Positions 21,664 to 31,543 are shown, numbered from the stretch's first letter. The stretch is 46,185 nucleotides of DNA from Verrucomicrobiota bacterium (GCA_029974925.1 JARKQH010000425.1:1-46185); one strand, 5' to 3'. The notes: a model not told the origin generated them from the letters alone. Translations and numbers: made by a program.

Positions 21664-24494
21664 TCAGGGAGCCGCCGGGGAGCGGGCGGGGAGGATGGGG
21701 GTAACCGCCTTGCCGAGATGGCGCAGTTCGCGCAGGTGGCCGGGGGAGCCGGACTCGAGGGTGGCGGAGGGGCCGGCAAACGAGATTTCGAGGAGGTCGG
21801 CCGCGGGGTCGGCAACGATTCGCCAATCGTCTCGCCGGAAGCTTTGGGCCCGGCACAGGGCGAGACGTTGAAGCGCGCCGTCAATTCCCATTCGAGCCAG
21901 GCAGATTTCACCGGCAAAGGCCAGGCTGGGCACGAGTTCGGCGAAGCGCAGTTCGACCCCAGCGTGGGGCTCGTCTGCCGCGAGCAAGAGGTCGGTGCGC
22001 CCGTCGGCGAGGGTGATTTCGAGCGCCACACAGCCGTTGGTGCAGACGCCGCCCGCGTCATGGCGCACCTCGAGCCGGCGCGCCTGCCGGACAAGGGATT
22101 CAGCCTCGAACACCTCGAGGGTGCTCAGGAAAGCCGACTGGAGCGGCAAGGTCCCCTGGCGGCGGATCATCAGCGCCGGATTCCAGAATTCGCCGTGCTC
22201 GAGGCCAATGTAAGGCATGATCCGCGCCTCGGCCGTGGCCGCTTGCGCCCCGGTCGAAAAGTCGCGGTAGCGCATGACCAGCGGCGTGCGGCCGGCGGCG
22301 GCGGGCTCGAGGGTCCAGGTGGCGGACCAGCCGGGTGAGGGCCGGGCATCCTGCCGAAAGTTCCGCATGAGCGCGCCGTGGCCAAAGGGCTCGACGGGCT
22401 CGGTTTCGAGGCCGGAGGTTGTCATTTGCCCCTTGGGGCCGTGGACGAATTTGGCGTGGTCCCGCCCGCCGGCCACGCGGAAGAGGTCGGCGACGTAGAA
22501 ATCCTCCGGCGAAATGTCCACCAGCAGCGCCGTGCGTTCAAACCGGCTGACCCCCGCCAGCCGCGGAGCGGACGCGCGCATCAGGTGAATTTGGACGCCA
22601 TCCGCCCACAGCGTGCAGTCCCCGGCGCCAGCGGCGGGGCTGCGCCCGTCCACGACCACGGTGTTATGAGCCGCCGGGCTGAGATACCACGCGACTTCCG
22701 GCGTGGACCAGCCGCCGTGCTGCACGGGCGGATAGCCGAAGTCGGGCAGCAGGTCGCGGCCCCGGGCGAAGAGGCCGAGGGTCATCAGATCGGCGTGGCC
22801 GTGGGCGCCGCCGGAGTCATAGTCAAGCCACAAAGCCCGCCCCCCGCCGCCCGTCCCGGACCGCAGAATGCCCAGATGCCACCGGGATTTGTGAACGCTC
22901 GACAGTTCGGGCCGCGGCCCCTGTCTGGCAATCACCTCGGCGACGCCGCGACGCAGGGCTTCAGGGTCGGGCGCCATCAGATCGTGGGGCAGGCCCTCGA
23001 GCGTGTCCCCATTTTCCCGGTGGAGAATCTGGACGTAGGCGGGGTCGCCGGTCGTTTGGTAGAGCTGCCAGAAGAAGGTGAACAGCGAGGGCTCGAGCCG
23101 GGGCTGGTCCAGGCGGGTGAAGGACGCGCCCACACACCGCGGCGCCGGCTGAGCGAACGCGCCGCAGTCGCCGGAGTTGGGGTAGAATTGGTCGAGGCAG
23201 AGGGTGTCAATATGGAACCGCCAGGTTTGGCGCAAGGTGGGCACGCGCTCGAACAACCGGCCGAGGAATTGGGGGTCGGAGTCTGCCAATCGGGCCAGCA
23301 AGGAGGCCAGGCCGCTGATGGTGTAGGCCGCGTAACCGGCCAGGCCCTTCTCGCCGGTCACGCCGTCCACGGCGGTCGCCGGGCGGACAAAACGCTCGAG
23401 GTCATTTTCGACTTCGGTGCGGTTGCCGGGCCAGCCGAGCACGCAGTGGATGATGGTGTAGGCGATTTCGCGGCGAGGAAAGTTGCTGTGCATTTTGGCC
23501 GGGCTTTGAAGGGCATCCCGCAGGATGCGGTCTTCGATATTGCGCTGGATGTCGGTGAAGGAGGTTTTGGGATTGGCCAGGCCGTGAGCGGTGGCTTTGG
23601 CGGAGAGAAACGCCGGCAGGGCGGGGTCGTGGCGAATGCCTTCGAAGACCTGGTCGTAGGCCAGCACCATTTCGCGCGTTTCTTCGCACGCGTCGTGCCA
23701 GACCGAAACGTATCCGGCGGGCTGGCGGCGCTCATAGACGTAGCCTTGCGCCGCGTAATCGAAGGACGGATACACATCGGCCACGCGGTCCAGGAGGATG
23801 CCGGCCTTGCGGGCGCAGGCGGGGTCGCCGGTCAGCACCCAGGCGGTGGCCAGGGCCTGGATGCCGTCGCGGATGAGTTGCTTGAACTGGCCATAAACAA
23901 GGTAGGCGCCGATGAAACGCCAGCGGCGGTCGCCGGCGACATACCCCTCGCCGTCATCCACGCCAAAACCTCGGAGAGGATCGTTCGGGCCGGGATGTTC
24001 GGCGTTGAAAAGGAGGGTGCGGTCGGCCCCCGGGCGGGGTCGAACAGGCCCTCGCGATTCAGGCCTGAGCGATAGTAGGCGCCAAAGTCATTCTTGGGGA
24101 AGAACTCGCGGCAGTGGGGGCACCGCACCTTCCAAGGGTGCTGCCGCGCGTTGATTTCCCAGGTGTACATGGGGACGCCGCGCTTGCAGCTCGGGCAGTC
24201 CCCGTTGGACCACACCATCCACGAACGGCTGATCGAAGGGCCGAACATGAGGCTCCAGAGCGTGTCATCGGATTGTTCCAGCCACCAGGCGGCGCGTTCG
24301 AGCGCTTGGCGGCGCAACCGTTCGCCTTCGGGATGGCGCGCCAGGTTCTGGCGAATGCGGGTGAGGCGTTCGGGGGGAAAGAAGGCCGAATGCTCTTTGA
24401 AGACCGGCCCGGGGGCGGGAGCCGCCAGGGCGAAGGCGGAAAGCCACACCTGAACGAGGGGGAGCCAGAGCCACGTCGCGGCCGGAGTTTTCAC
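21664..24494 (-). pseudogene. Heparinase II/III-like polysaccharide lyase, interrupted by one frameshift
   Basis: Two overlapping minus-strand frames together encode one protein of about 943 residues. The N-terminal frame starts with GTG at 24494, has a signal peptide (LWLPLVQVWLSAFALA) and a zinc-ribbon-like pair of motifs (CPSCKRG and CPHCREFF). It then switches near the run of five C at 24027-24031 (G on the coding strand). One extra G restores FDPARGADRTLLFNAEHPG and joins it to FGVDDGEGYVAGDRRWRF in the second frame, which ends at 21664. The second part has the long alpha-helical domain and the heparinase C-terminal motif HGHADLMTLGLFARGRDLL. Such enzymes cleave acidic polysaccharides in the periplasm or outside. 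The break could be a genuine mutation or a homopolymer sequencing error; the downstream frame shows no other damage. Confidence 0.85.
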
Positions 24495-24606
24495 GCGGCC
24501 AACGTAGCCGTGGGCGGGGTCGGAGACAAGGGTGGCGCGAGGGGGTGGCGGGAGCGGGGCGGCCGCCCGAAGGGGGTGGCGGCGTCCGCCGGGCGCCCGG
24601 CTTACG

Positions 24607-24637
24607 GGTATTGCCATCCTGTCACCTTGGTATTACC
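24607..24637 (+). promoter_or_regulatory. Paired operator candidate for the CopG/PIN operon
   Basis: GGTATTGCC (24607-24615) and GGTATTACC (24629-24637) lie 22 bases apart, about two helical turns, and the second is a perfect odd-centred inverted repeat. They end 9 bases before the antitoxin ATG. Ribbon-helix-helix antitoxins commonly bind such paired short sites to repress their own operon. Confidence 0.5.
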
Positions 24638-24646
24638 CTGCACGGC

Positions 24647-24877
24647 ATGAAAACGATTACGGTGAAGGTGCCGGGGCCGTTGGCGGCCTGGCTGACCCGC
24701 CAATCGCGGCGGCTGCGGCGGTCGAAGTCGTCGTTGATCCGCCAGGCGCTGGAGGAGCAGCGGAGTCAATCGGCCAAGCCCTCGTGCCTGGAACTGATGG
24801 AGGACCTTTGCGGAACGGTCCGCGGTCCGCGGGACCTTTCGACCAACCCGAGGCACCTGGACGGATTCGGGCAATGA
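24647..24877 (+). CDS. CopG/ribbon-helix-helix antitoxin
   Basis: A 76-residue protein. The N-terminal strand MKTITVKVPGPLAAWL and the following helices (QSRRLRRSKSSLIRQALEEQ) form a ribbon-helix-helix DNA-binding domain. The C-terminal part (LELMEDLCGTVRGPRDLSTN, then HLDGFGQ) matches the toxin-binding tails common in antitoxins of VapC-type PIN proteins. Its stop codon overlaps the ATG of the PIN gene. Two short repeats upstream are likely its operator. Confidence 0.87.
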   Translation: MKTITVKVPGPLAAWLTRQSRRLRRSKSSLIRQALEEQRSQSAKPSCLELMEDLCGTVRGPRDLSTNPRHLDGFGQ

Positions 24878-25287
24878 CGCGCACTCTGCTGGACACGGGG
24901 CCGCTGGTGGCGGTGTTGAATCGCAACGACCAGTATCATGATTGGGCGAAGGTCCGGATGGGAGCGCTTGCGCCGCCGTTGTTGACCTGCGAGCCGGTGC
25001 TGACGGAGGCCTGTTATCTCATCCAGCGCCATGGGGGTTCGCCGGCCGAGTTGTTAAGGAAAGTCCAGGAGGGGGTGATTGAGGTCGCCCTGACGTTGAA
25101 GACGGAGGCGGGGGCCGTGGAGGCCCTGATGCGACGCTACCAGGACGTCCCGATGTCGCTGGCCGACGCCTCTCTGGTGAGGCTTTCGGAACTGCACCCG
25201 GCCTGCCAGGTTTTCACGCTGAACAGTCACTTTCGGCGGTACCGGCGCCACGGGCGGCGGGTCATCCCCTTGCTCGCGCCGGGATAG
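24874..25287 (+). CDS. VapC-like PIN-domain toxin
   Basis: A 137-residue PIN protein with the conserved acidic residues in the expected order: TLLDTGPLVAVLNRND (Asp near residue 7), CEPVLTEACYLI (Glu), and MSLADASLVRLSE (Asp), followed by VFTLNSHFRRYRRHG in place of the usual TxDxDF segment. The last acidic position is therefore Asn or missing. VapC toxins are magnesium-dependent ribonucleases cutting tRNA or rRNA. The gene overlaps the CopG antitoxin stop by four bases. It belongs to a different PIN subfamily from the toxin at 14106. Confidence 0.88.
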   Translation: MTRTLLDTGPLVAVLNRNDQYHDWAKVRMGALAPPLLTCEPVLTEACYLIQRHGGSPAELLRKVQEGVIEVALTLKTEAGAVEALMRRYQDVPMSLADASLVRLSELHPACQVFTLNSHFRRYRRHGRRVIPLLAPG

Positions 25288-25426
25288 TCAAACAACCGTT
25301 GCGCCAAGGGCCGCCCCCCGGCGGGACGTCCGGGCCGGCAGCCCTCACGCCACGGCGGCACCCCTTCGGCCGCACCCGGCAGCTTTTGAATTAGACAATC
25401 CGGGGAGCGGGCGACACATTTGAGAT

Positions 25427-26005
25427 ATGGTTGCGGTCAATTCAACGATGCTGGCTTTGGGAACCCCAGCGCCGGATTTCCAGTTGCCGGACCCGGGCGG
25501 GCGGCGGGTGGCGCTGTCGGATTTCCGCGGGGCGCCGGCCTTGGTGGTGGTCTTCATGTGCAATCACTGTCCTTACGTGAAGCATATTCGGGACGGTCTG
25601 GCGCAACTGGCGCGGGATTACGCCTCCCGGGGCGTGAAGGTGGTGGGGATCAACTCGAATGACGCGAAGCATTACCCGGCCGACAGCCCGGCGCGGATGG
25701 CCGAGGAGGCCAGGGCGGCGGGGTACACCTTTCCGTACCTGTATGACGAGACCCAGGAAGTTGCCAAAGCCTACCGGGCGGCCTGCACGCCGGATTTCTA
25801 CCTGTTCGATGCCGGGCAGCGGCTAGTGTATCGGGGGCAATTTGACGACAGCCGGCCCGGAAACGGCATTCCGGTAACGGGGAAGGACCTCCGCGCCGCG
25901 ATTGACGCGGTGCTGGCGGGACGGCCGGTTTCACCTCACCAAAAACCGAGCATCGGGTGCAACATCAAGTGGAAGCCGGGCAACGAGCCGGACTGGTTCG
26001 CTTGA
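25427..26005 (+). CDS. Thioredoxin-like (AhpC/TSA-type) redox protein
   Basis: A 192-residue thioredoxin-fold protein: APDFQLPDPGGRRVALSDFR, then VVVFMCNHCPYVKHIRDGL, then GVKVVGINSNDAKHYPADSP and CTPDFYLFDAGQRLVYRGQF. The CNHC pair is a CxxC redox site placed after the first strand as in redoxins; the TPDFYLF segment holds the cis-proline of the fold. Members with this pattern are called thioredoxin family proteins and their partners are unknown. No signal peptide is seen, so it should be cytoplasmic. The ATG at 25427 fits the family length. Next on the strand is priA after 76 bases. Confidence 0.92.
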   Translation: MVAVNSTMLALGTPAPDFQLPDPGGRRVALSDFRGAPALVVVFMCNHCPYVKHIRDGLAQLARDYASRGVKVVGINSNDAKHYPADSPARMAEEARAAGYTFPYLYDETQEVAKAYRAACTPDFYLFDAGQRLVYRGQFDDSRPGNGIPVTGKDLRAAIDAVLAGRPVSPHQKPSIGCNIKWKPGNEPDWFA

Positions 26006-26081
26006 ACCGGGCCGCGCCGGGCCGCGCGGCCTCCACCCGCCCGGCTGGCCGGTGCGCGCCCCGGCGCGCGAACGGACGCCC

Positions 26082-28370
26082 ATGATCGCCCGCGTCACAC
26101 TCGAAATCGCGCTCCGCAAGGAGTTCGATTATTTCATTCCGCCCGAACTGGCGGGCCGGGTGGACGTGGGCAGCCGCGTGCAGGTTCCGTTTGGGCCGCG
26201 CAAGGTGCTGGGTTGCGTTACTGCCGTTGCCGAGGAGTCCGACCGTCCCAATCTGAAACCGATTCTGAAGGTGTTGGGGAGCCAGACGCTTGTCACCCCC
26301 AAGGTCCTGCGCCTGGCGCGGTGGATTGCGGACTACTACTGTTGCGCGCCGGAAGTGGCCTTGAAATCCGTGCTGCCGGAGGCGGTGCGGCAGGAGAAGC
26401 CGGGGTGGCGGGAGCGCCTGTTCGTGCGCGTGCTGCCGGGGCATGGCGAGACGCCCCGGCTGCCCAAAAGGCAACAGGAGGTCTATGACCTGCTGCGGAG
26501 CCGGCGCGAGCTGCCGTTGACCGAATTGCTGGAGCGGGCCCAAACGACGGCTGCCACGGTGCGGCGGCTTGAGGACAAGGGGTTGGTGGCCATTTCGGCC
26601 GAGGTGTCCGAGCGGGACCCCTACGCCCGCGAGCACATCCTCCCCACCCAACCCCTGCCGTTGAACCCGGCTCAGGCCCGGGCGCTTGCGGCCATTACCG
26701 CTGCGATGGACCAATCGCCTGGCGGTCCGGCCCCGCCGCAGAGTGTCCCGGGGACGGCGGCCGCCGGGGCCGCCGCCGGGCGCGGGCCGGGGGGGAAAGT
26801 CTTCCTCCTGCACGGCGTGACCGGCAGCGGCAAAACCGAGGTGTATTTGCAGGCGCTGGCGCACGCCTTGGAGCAGGGCAAAGGCGCCATCGTGCTGGTG
26901 CCTGAAATCTCGCTCACGCCGCAGACGGTTGAGCGGTTCAAAGCCCGCTTTAGCTCGGGCCGCCTCCAGACGCTGGTGGCGGTCTTGCACAGCCATTTAT
27001 CCAGCGGCGAGCGCCACGACGAATGGCACAAAATCCGGCAGGGCCGCGCCCGGATTGTGATTGGCGCGCGCTCGGCGATTTTCGCGCCGGTCGAGCCGCT
27101 GGGGTTGATCATCGTGGACGAGGAGCACGAGCACACCTACAAGCAGGAGGAAGCGCCGCGGTATCACGCGCGGGATGTGGCCGTCATGCGCGGGCAGATG
27201 GAAGGGGCGACAGTGGTCCTCGGCTCGGCGACGCCGTCCCTGGAGAGCTATTACAACTGCCGGCGGGGCAAGTTCACGCTGCTGGAGCTGCTCGAGCGGG
27301 CGGATGACAAGAAGATGCCCGTCGTGCGGGTGGTGGACATGCGCCAGACGGTGCGCAAAGGGAAGATGGTGCCGATCTTTTCGCCCCAGCTCCACGAAGG
27401 CATTGCCCGGCGGCTCGTACGCAAGGAGCAGGTGATTCTGTTCCTCAACCGCCGCGGGTACTCGACCTCGCTGGAATGCCCCCGCTGCGGGTATGTCGCC
27501 GGCTGCCCCAATTGCAGTCTGTCGCTGACCTATCACCGGCAGGAGCAGAAACTGGCCTGCCATCTCTGCGGCCACACCGCCCCCGTGCCCGCCCTCTGCC
27601 CGAATGACGCGTGCCGCAACCCGGACATTCGTTACGCCGGCCTGGGCACGCAGAAGGTCGAGGACACCCTCCACAAACTGTTTCCCCACGCCCGCGTCGT
27701 GCGCATGGATTCCGATGCGCTCAAACGGAAGGGGGATTACCGCCGGATTTTCAGCGACTTCCGGGCCGGGAAGATTGACATCCTTTTGGGCACGCAAATG
27801 ATTGCCAAGGGGCTGCATTTTCCGAATGTGACCCTGGTGGGCATCATTTATGCCGACTTGACTTTGCACCAGCCGGATTTTCGCGCCGGCGAGCGCACCT
27901 TCCAGTTGCTGACGCAGGTGGCGGGCCGCGCCGGCCGGGGGGATGTCGAGGGCGAGGTGGTTGTCCAGACCTTCACGCCGTCTCACCCGGCCATCCAGTT
28001 CGCGCGCCGGCACGATTATGTCGGCTTTTACGAGCAGGAGCTGGAGATGCGCAAGCCGTTGAGCTATCCGCCCTTCAGCCGCGTCGCCATGCTCACGCTC
28101 AAGGGACGCAACGAGGACAAGGTGCGATTCTCGGCTGAACACCTGAAGCGGGAGCTGAACCAACGGCTGGCGGACTTTGAGGGCCTGATTGTGGTGGGCC
28201 CGGCTCCGTCGCCGCTGCCGCGCGCCGAGACCTTTTACCGGTATCAAATCATGCTGCGGACGCCGCGCATGAGCGCCTTGAGCCTGCGGCTGGCGGACAT
28301 TCTGCGGACGCTCGCCTTGCCGGAAGAAGTGACGCTGGCGGTGAACGTGGACCCCGCGGGCCTGGATTAG
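26082..28370 (+). CDS. priA: Primosomal protein N' (replication-restart helicase PriA)
   Basis: A 762-residue helicase with the full PriA plan. The N-terminal 3'-DNA-binding domain begins RVTLEIALRKEFDYFIPPEL. Walker A is HGVTGSGKTEVY (about 245) and the DEEH box is IIVDEEHEHTYKQE. The zinc-binding insert has eight cysteines in CPRCGYVAGCPNCSLS, LACHLCGH and CPNDACRN. The C-terminal motifs GTQMIAKGLHFPNVTLVG and QVAGRAGRG follow. It reloads the replicative helicase at stalled forks. ATG 26082 was chosen because family similarity starts there; the open frame upstream continues into the preceding gene region but is not PriA-like. An Ala/Gly/Pro-rich insert before Walker A is probably a flexible linker. 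Confidence 0.96.
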   Translation: MIARVTLEIALRKEFDYFIPPELAGRVDVGSRVQVPFGPRKVLGCVTAVAEESDRPNLKPILKVLGSQTLVTPKVLRLARWIADYYCCAPEVALKSVLPEAVRQEKPGWRERLFVRVLPGHGETPRLPKRQQEVYDLLRSRRELPLTELLERAQTTAATVRRLEDKGLVAISAEVSERDPYAREHILPTQPLPLNPAQARALAAITAAMDQSPGGPAPPQSVPGTAAAGAAAGRGPGGKVFLLHGVTGSGKTEVYLQALAHALEQGKGAIVLVPEISLTPQTVERFKARFSSGRLQTLVAVLHSHLSSGERHDEWHKIRQGRARIVIGARSAIFAPVEPLGLIIVDEEHEHTYKQEEAPRYHARDVAVMRGQMEGATVVLGSATPSLESYYNCRRGKFTLLELLERADDKKMPVVRVVDMRQTVRKGKMVPIFSPQLHEGIARRLVRKEQVILFLNRRGYSTSLECPRCGYVAGCPNCSLSLTYHRQEQKLACHLCGHTAPVPALCPNDACRNPDIRYAGLGTQKVEDTLHKLFPHARVVRMDSDALKRKGDYRRIFSDFRAGKIDILLGTQMIAKGLHFPNVTLVGIIYADLTLHQPDFRAGERTFQLLTQVAGRAGRGDVEGEVVVQTFTPSHPAIQFARRHDYVGFYEQELEMRKPLSYPPFSRVAMLTLKGRNEDKVRFSAEHLKRELNQRLADFEGLIVVGPAPSPLPRAETFYRYQIMLRTPRMSALSLRLADILRTLALPEEVTLAVNVDPAGLD

Positions 28371-28488
28371 GGCGAGCGGGCCGGACCGGCGAGCCAGGGT
28401 TTCATGGGGTGCAACACGTTGATTGGCCGTGTGCCCGGTGTGGCCAAAGCGCTCCCCCCCCGGGAGACAAATTGAGAGGTGAATCCCC

Positions 28489-28516
28489 TTGACTTCGAAA
28501 GAAGCTGATTTATCCA
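28489..28516 (+). promoter_or_regulatory. Promoter candidate for the transglutaminase operon
   Basis: TTGACT (28489-28494) and TATCCA (28511-28516) are 16 bases apart, in an AT-richer stretch after priA. The leader to the ATG at 28614 would be about 90 bases. Confidence 0.35.
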
Positions 28517-28613
28517 AGGGATCGTGACGGCTTTACCATGCGCCCGCGGCGCAGCTCGCCGGACGTTCCCCACAGCGAGCAGCAGGAGGTTGTTATCCAG
28601 TTGGCAGACGGGT

Positions 28614-30011
28614 ATGAACCGCTTTTGGAAATGGGTCTTATTGCTGGCATTGGTGCGCCTGACGGGGGTGGAGGCAGGCAGCGCGGACGCCGCGCAACCC
28701 CCTGCGCCAGCCCGGTCGCCAACCGCCACAGTGGTTCCCGGTTCGGAAGTCAAGGCGACGGTGGTGCTGGTGACGCGGATTATTCATCGCGCCGGGCCGC
28801 CCCTCAAGTCGGCGCGGATTCAGATGCACGCTCCGGTGGACCTGCCGCATCAGGACATCCACGAGCTGGAGGTGGAAGGCCATCCGAAATCCGCGACCGA
28901 CCGCTGGGGCTGTCCGGTGCTGGTTTACGAGCGGGCGGAGCTGGCGCCGGGGGCGAACCTGGTGGGCCGCTGGGCGGCGTGGGCCACGACGCGGCGGTTC
29001 CAATGGGACGTCAAGGCGGCGGTGGAGGGCAACGGATGCGGGCTGTCTGATGCGGAGCGGGAGCTGAACCTGCGCGACGGCCGGCCCCTGCAGTTGAACG
29101 ACCCGGTCGTGGCGGCGGCGGCCGCGGAGGCGGCGCGCGGCAGGTCGAACGCGGTCGAGGTGCTGGATGGCGTGTTTGGCCTGATCATGGATCGCTTGAG
29201 CTACGACCGGGATGGCAAGTGGCAGCCGGCGCCCGAGGTGCTGGCGAGCGGGAAGGGAAGCTGCAGCGAATACACGTATTGCTTCATCGCGCTGAGCCGC
29301 AAGAACGGCATTCCGGCGCGCTACGTGGGCGGCATCGTCGGGCGGGCCGGCGAGGTGTTTCACCTGGACCGCGTGTTTCACCGGTTTCCGCAGGCCTGCC
29401 TGCCGGGCCACGGATGGGTGGATTTTGACCCGACGCGAAACGAGCGGGCAAACAACAAGCGGCTGTACTTTGGCCAGACGCCGGGCCCGATGCTGTTGCT
29501 GAGCATCGGGGACGGAGGCGAAGGTTCGCTGACCGGCCCGGACTACCTGGAGTCGCATTCCTGGGCCGACCGGAATGCCCGGGCTTCGTCGCTGCGACAG
29601 GCGTGGTGGTTCACGCCGCCGCCGCCCGAGGTGCGGACTCAGGTCGCGGCCTTCCGGCAGCAGCTCGACGCGGCCGGCAGCGAGGAAGCGCGGGCGGGGT
29701 TGGTGAACCGGGCGCTGGCGATCGGGCATCCGTTTGTGCTGCCGTGGCTGGATGATTTGTTGTATGCGACGGGCGTCCGGGTGGAGGCGGCCCGGGCCTG
29801 CCTGAAGATTGGCGGACAGGGAGTCCTGGGGGCGGTGGTGAATTGTCTGGGCCGGCTGGAGGATGCGGACGGCGACCGCCAGATTGGGCGTTTGCTGGAG
29901 GAGTTCACCGGCGAGCAATTCGGCAGCGACCGGACCCGCTGGAACGAATGGCTCAAAGCCCTCACGCCCCGGACCCCGCTGCCGGGAGACACCCCGGACC
30001 GCAAGCCATGA
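28614..30011 (+). CDS. Secreted transglutaminase-like protein
   Basis: A 465-residue exported protein. The signal peptide is WKWVLLLALVRLTGVEA. The transglutaminase core has Cys in GKGSCSEYTYCFIALSRKNG (about residue 217), the RYVGG segment after it, His in VFHRFPQA (about 255) and Asp in GHGWVDFDPT (about 271), the usual Cys-His-Asp triad. Bacterial members act as cysteine peptidases or amide-forming enzymes. The C-terminal 130 residues look helical and end in WNEWLKAL. ATG 28614 was chosen because the signal peptide begins there. The stop codon overlaps the ATG of the PhoPQ-related gene, so the two are translationally coupled. Confidence 0.9.
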   Translation: MNRFWKWVLLLALVRLTGVEAGSADAAQPPAPARSPTATVVPGSEVKATVVLVTRIIHRAGPPLKSARIQMHAPVDLPHQDIHELEVEGHPKSATDRWGCPVLVYERAELAPGANLVGRWAAWATTRRFQWDVKAAVEGNGCGLSDAERELNLRDGRPLQLNDPVVAAAAAEAARGRSNAVEVLDGVFGLIMDRLSYDRDGKWQPAPEVLASGKGSCSEYTYCFIALSRKNGIPARYVGGIVGRAGEVFHLDRVFHRFPQACLPGHGWVDFDPTRNERANNKRLYFGQTPGPMLLLSIGDGGEGSLTGPDYLESHSWADRNARASSLRQAWWFTPPPPEVRTQVAAFRQQLDAAGSEEARAGLVNRALAIGHPFVLPWLDDLLYATGVRVEAARACLKIGGQGVLGAVVNCLGRLEDADGDRQIGRLLEEFTGEQFGSDRTRWNEWLKALTPRTPLPGDTPDRKP

Positions 30012-31369
30012 GGAGGCCGAACCGACAGCGGTTTGCCCGGGCCCCCCTGCTGTGGGCGGCCGCCCTGGCGGTGGGCGCAGGGTGTGTTTCGGGCGCGGAA
30101 GGGCCGGCCGACCCGCCGTTCAACTTCGAAGAAGCCTCGCGCCACGTAGCCAAACCGCGGGAATTGTGGCCGGTCGTTCGGCAACACTGCGTTCCCCTTG
30201 AATTCAAGGTGCTGAAGGACGAGGTGGTGACCAGCGACACCGATCCCGCCCGGAAACTGCGCAAAGTCACGGCGCATTTCTGGTCGCAGGAGCTGGCGGG
30301 CAGGAAGTGGGGGCATCCGTGCACGATTCTGATGCCCGCGGACCCGGCGCTGAACCAGGCGCCGGAGCGGAAAGGCAAAGTGGTCATCATCGGTTCGCCG
30401 GGGCGGGATTATTATCCCATTCACGTGGCAAAATACGGCGAGCCGATTGCGACGCGGACGGGGTACCCGACCCTGGTGCTGAGCAATCCCGGAAGTTATG
30501 CGGACGGCAGCGACATCGAGCAGGACATTGGCATTCTGGCCAAACTGGCGCGGGAAACCGGCACCAATTACTACAACATGAACTGCCAGCTCGCCGTGGT
30601 GTACATCCAAGCGATGAACGCGCTGCAGCAGTTTCTCGGCTTGGACACCCTGCGGGCTGTGGTGGGCGGGCATTCCAAACGGGGCCGGAGCGCGACGGTG
30701 GCGGCGGCGATGGACCCGCGGGTGGCGTCGGTGATCATCATGGGGAACGAAGGGGTGTATCGGACGGATCGGATCGAACCGCACCTGTCCTTTCATCACG
30801 CGTTTTTCCAGGACCAGGTCGAGGGGCCGGTCTTTTACCTGGGCGCAACCAACGAGGACGGGTATCGCATGTTCAACGTCAACCTCCTGCAGGAGCGGTT
30901 GCGCCGGCCGATGACCCTCGAGCTCATTCCCAACTACCACCACTCCAATTTTTCCGAGATTCAATACATGGATTTTCTGATGTGGGTGGCCCACATCTTT
31001 GACGGGCGGCCGGTCACGCAAATCACGGAGGTGTCCCACCGGCGTGAGGGCAACAGCACCGTGTTCCGCGCCCGGATCAGCGGAGAAGCGAAGGTGCAGA
31101 TTGTCCGGGCGTGGTACGCGTTCACCGACGACCCGGCGTGGCGCGACGTGATGTGGTATCACGTTTTGATGCGGCCGGCGGGGGAGGCGTACGAAGGGCG
31201 CCTGCCGGGCAAGATGCCGGATGCGTTTTTGGTGGAAGTGGGGGATATTGCGCAGGGCATTGCCGGCTACGTGTCGAGCCTGCCCTATAAACTGACCGAT
31301 GCGCCGGTGGTCGAGCGGGTTTCGCGCGGCCCGTATCCGAAGCTCTGGTCGCCGAAGGGTGAGCCATGA
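30008..31369 (+). CDS. PhoPQ-activated pathogenicity-related-like alpha/beta hydrolase
   Basis: A 453-residue exported protein with signal peptide (LLWAAALAVGAGCVSGA). The hydrolase domain includes KVVIIGSPGRDYY, LAVVYIQAMNALQQFLGL and the nucleophile elbow VVGGHSKRGRSATVAAAMDP, with Ser near residue 223. VFYLGATNEDGYRMF and LELIPNYHHSNFSE supply the likely acid and His positions. GxSKRG is characteristic of the PhoPQ-related family (PF10142), whose substrates are not settled. The start codon overlaps the transglutaminase stop. Directly after its stop codon the same frame continues into the end of a different hydrolase (see the relic at 31370). Confidence 0.88.
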   Translation: MRRPNRQRFARAPLLWAAALAVGAGCVSGAEGPADPPFNFEEASRHVAKPRELWPVVRQHCVPLEFKVLKDEVVTSDTDPARKLRKVTAHFWSQELAGRKWGHPCTILMPADPALNQAPERKGKVVIIGSPGRDYYPIHVAKYGEPIATRTGYPTLVLSNPGSYADGSDIEQDIGILAKLARETGTNYYNMNCQLAVVYIQAMNALQQFLGLDTLRAVVGGHSKRGRSATVAAAMDPRVASVIIMGNEGVYRTDRIEPHLSFHHAFFQDQVEGPVFYLGATNEDGYRMFNVNLLQERLRRPMTLELIPNYHHSNFSEIQYMDFLMWVAHIFDGRPVTQITEVSHRREGNSTVFRARISGEAKVQIVRAWYAFTDDPAWRDVMWYHVLMRPAGEAYEGRLPGKMPDAFLVEVGDIAQGIAGYVSSLPYKLTDAPVVERVSRGPYPKLWSPKGEP

Positions 31370-31543
31370 GCGGCGGGGCGAATCGCCGGCCGGCAGGTCT
31401 TCCACAGCGGCTCGAACGGGACCGGCTTTCGTTGCTACTGCGAATTTGATCCCCGGCGCGGGACGGGCCTGGTCATCATGTGCAACGGTGTTGGCGGGCA
31501 GCCGCTCTGGGCCGAGCTTCTCGAAACCGCCGGAGACGAGTGA
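31370..31543 (+). pseudogene. C-terminal relic of a beta-lactamase-family serine hydrolase
   Basis: Starting at the first codon after the PhoPQ-related stop, the same frame reads [20 protein letters not shown] and then [20 protein letters not shown], ending in a TGA at 31541-31543. The HSGSNxGF and GTGLVIMxN elements are those of the last strands of class C beta-lactamase/penicillin-binding-protein-like hydrolases. There is no start codon or catalytic SxxK region, so only the tail of a former gene remains. Confidence 0.65.

Noticed and set aside
26997-28517. Long minus-strand frame opposite priA
   Set aside because: PriA motifs are complete on the plus strand; the antisense frame has none.
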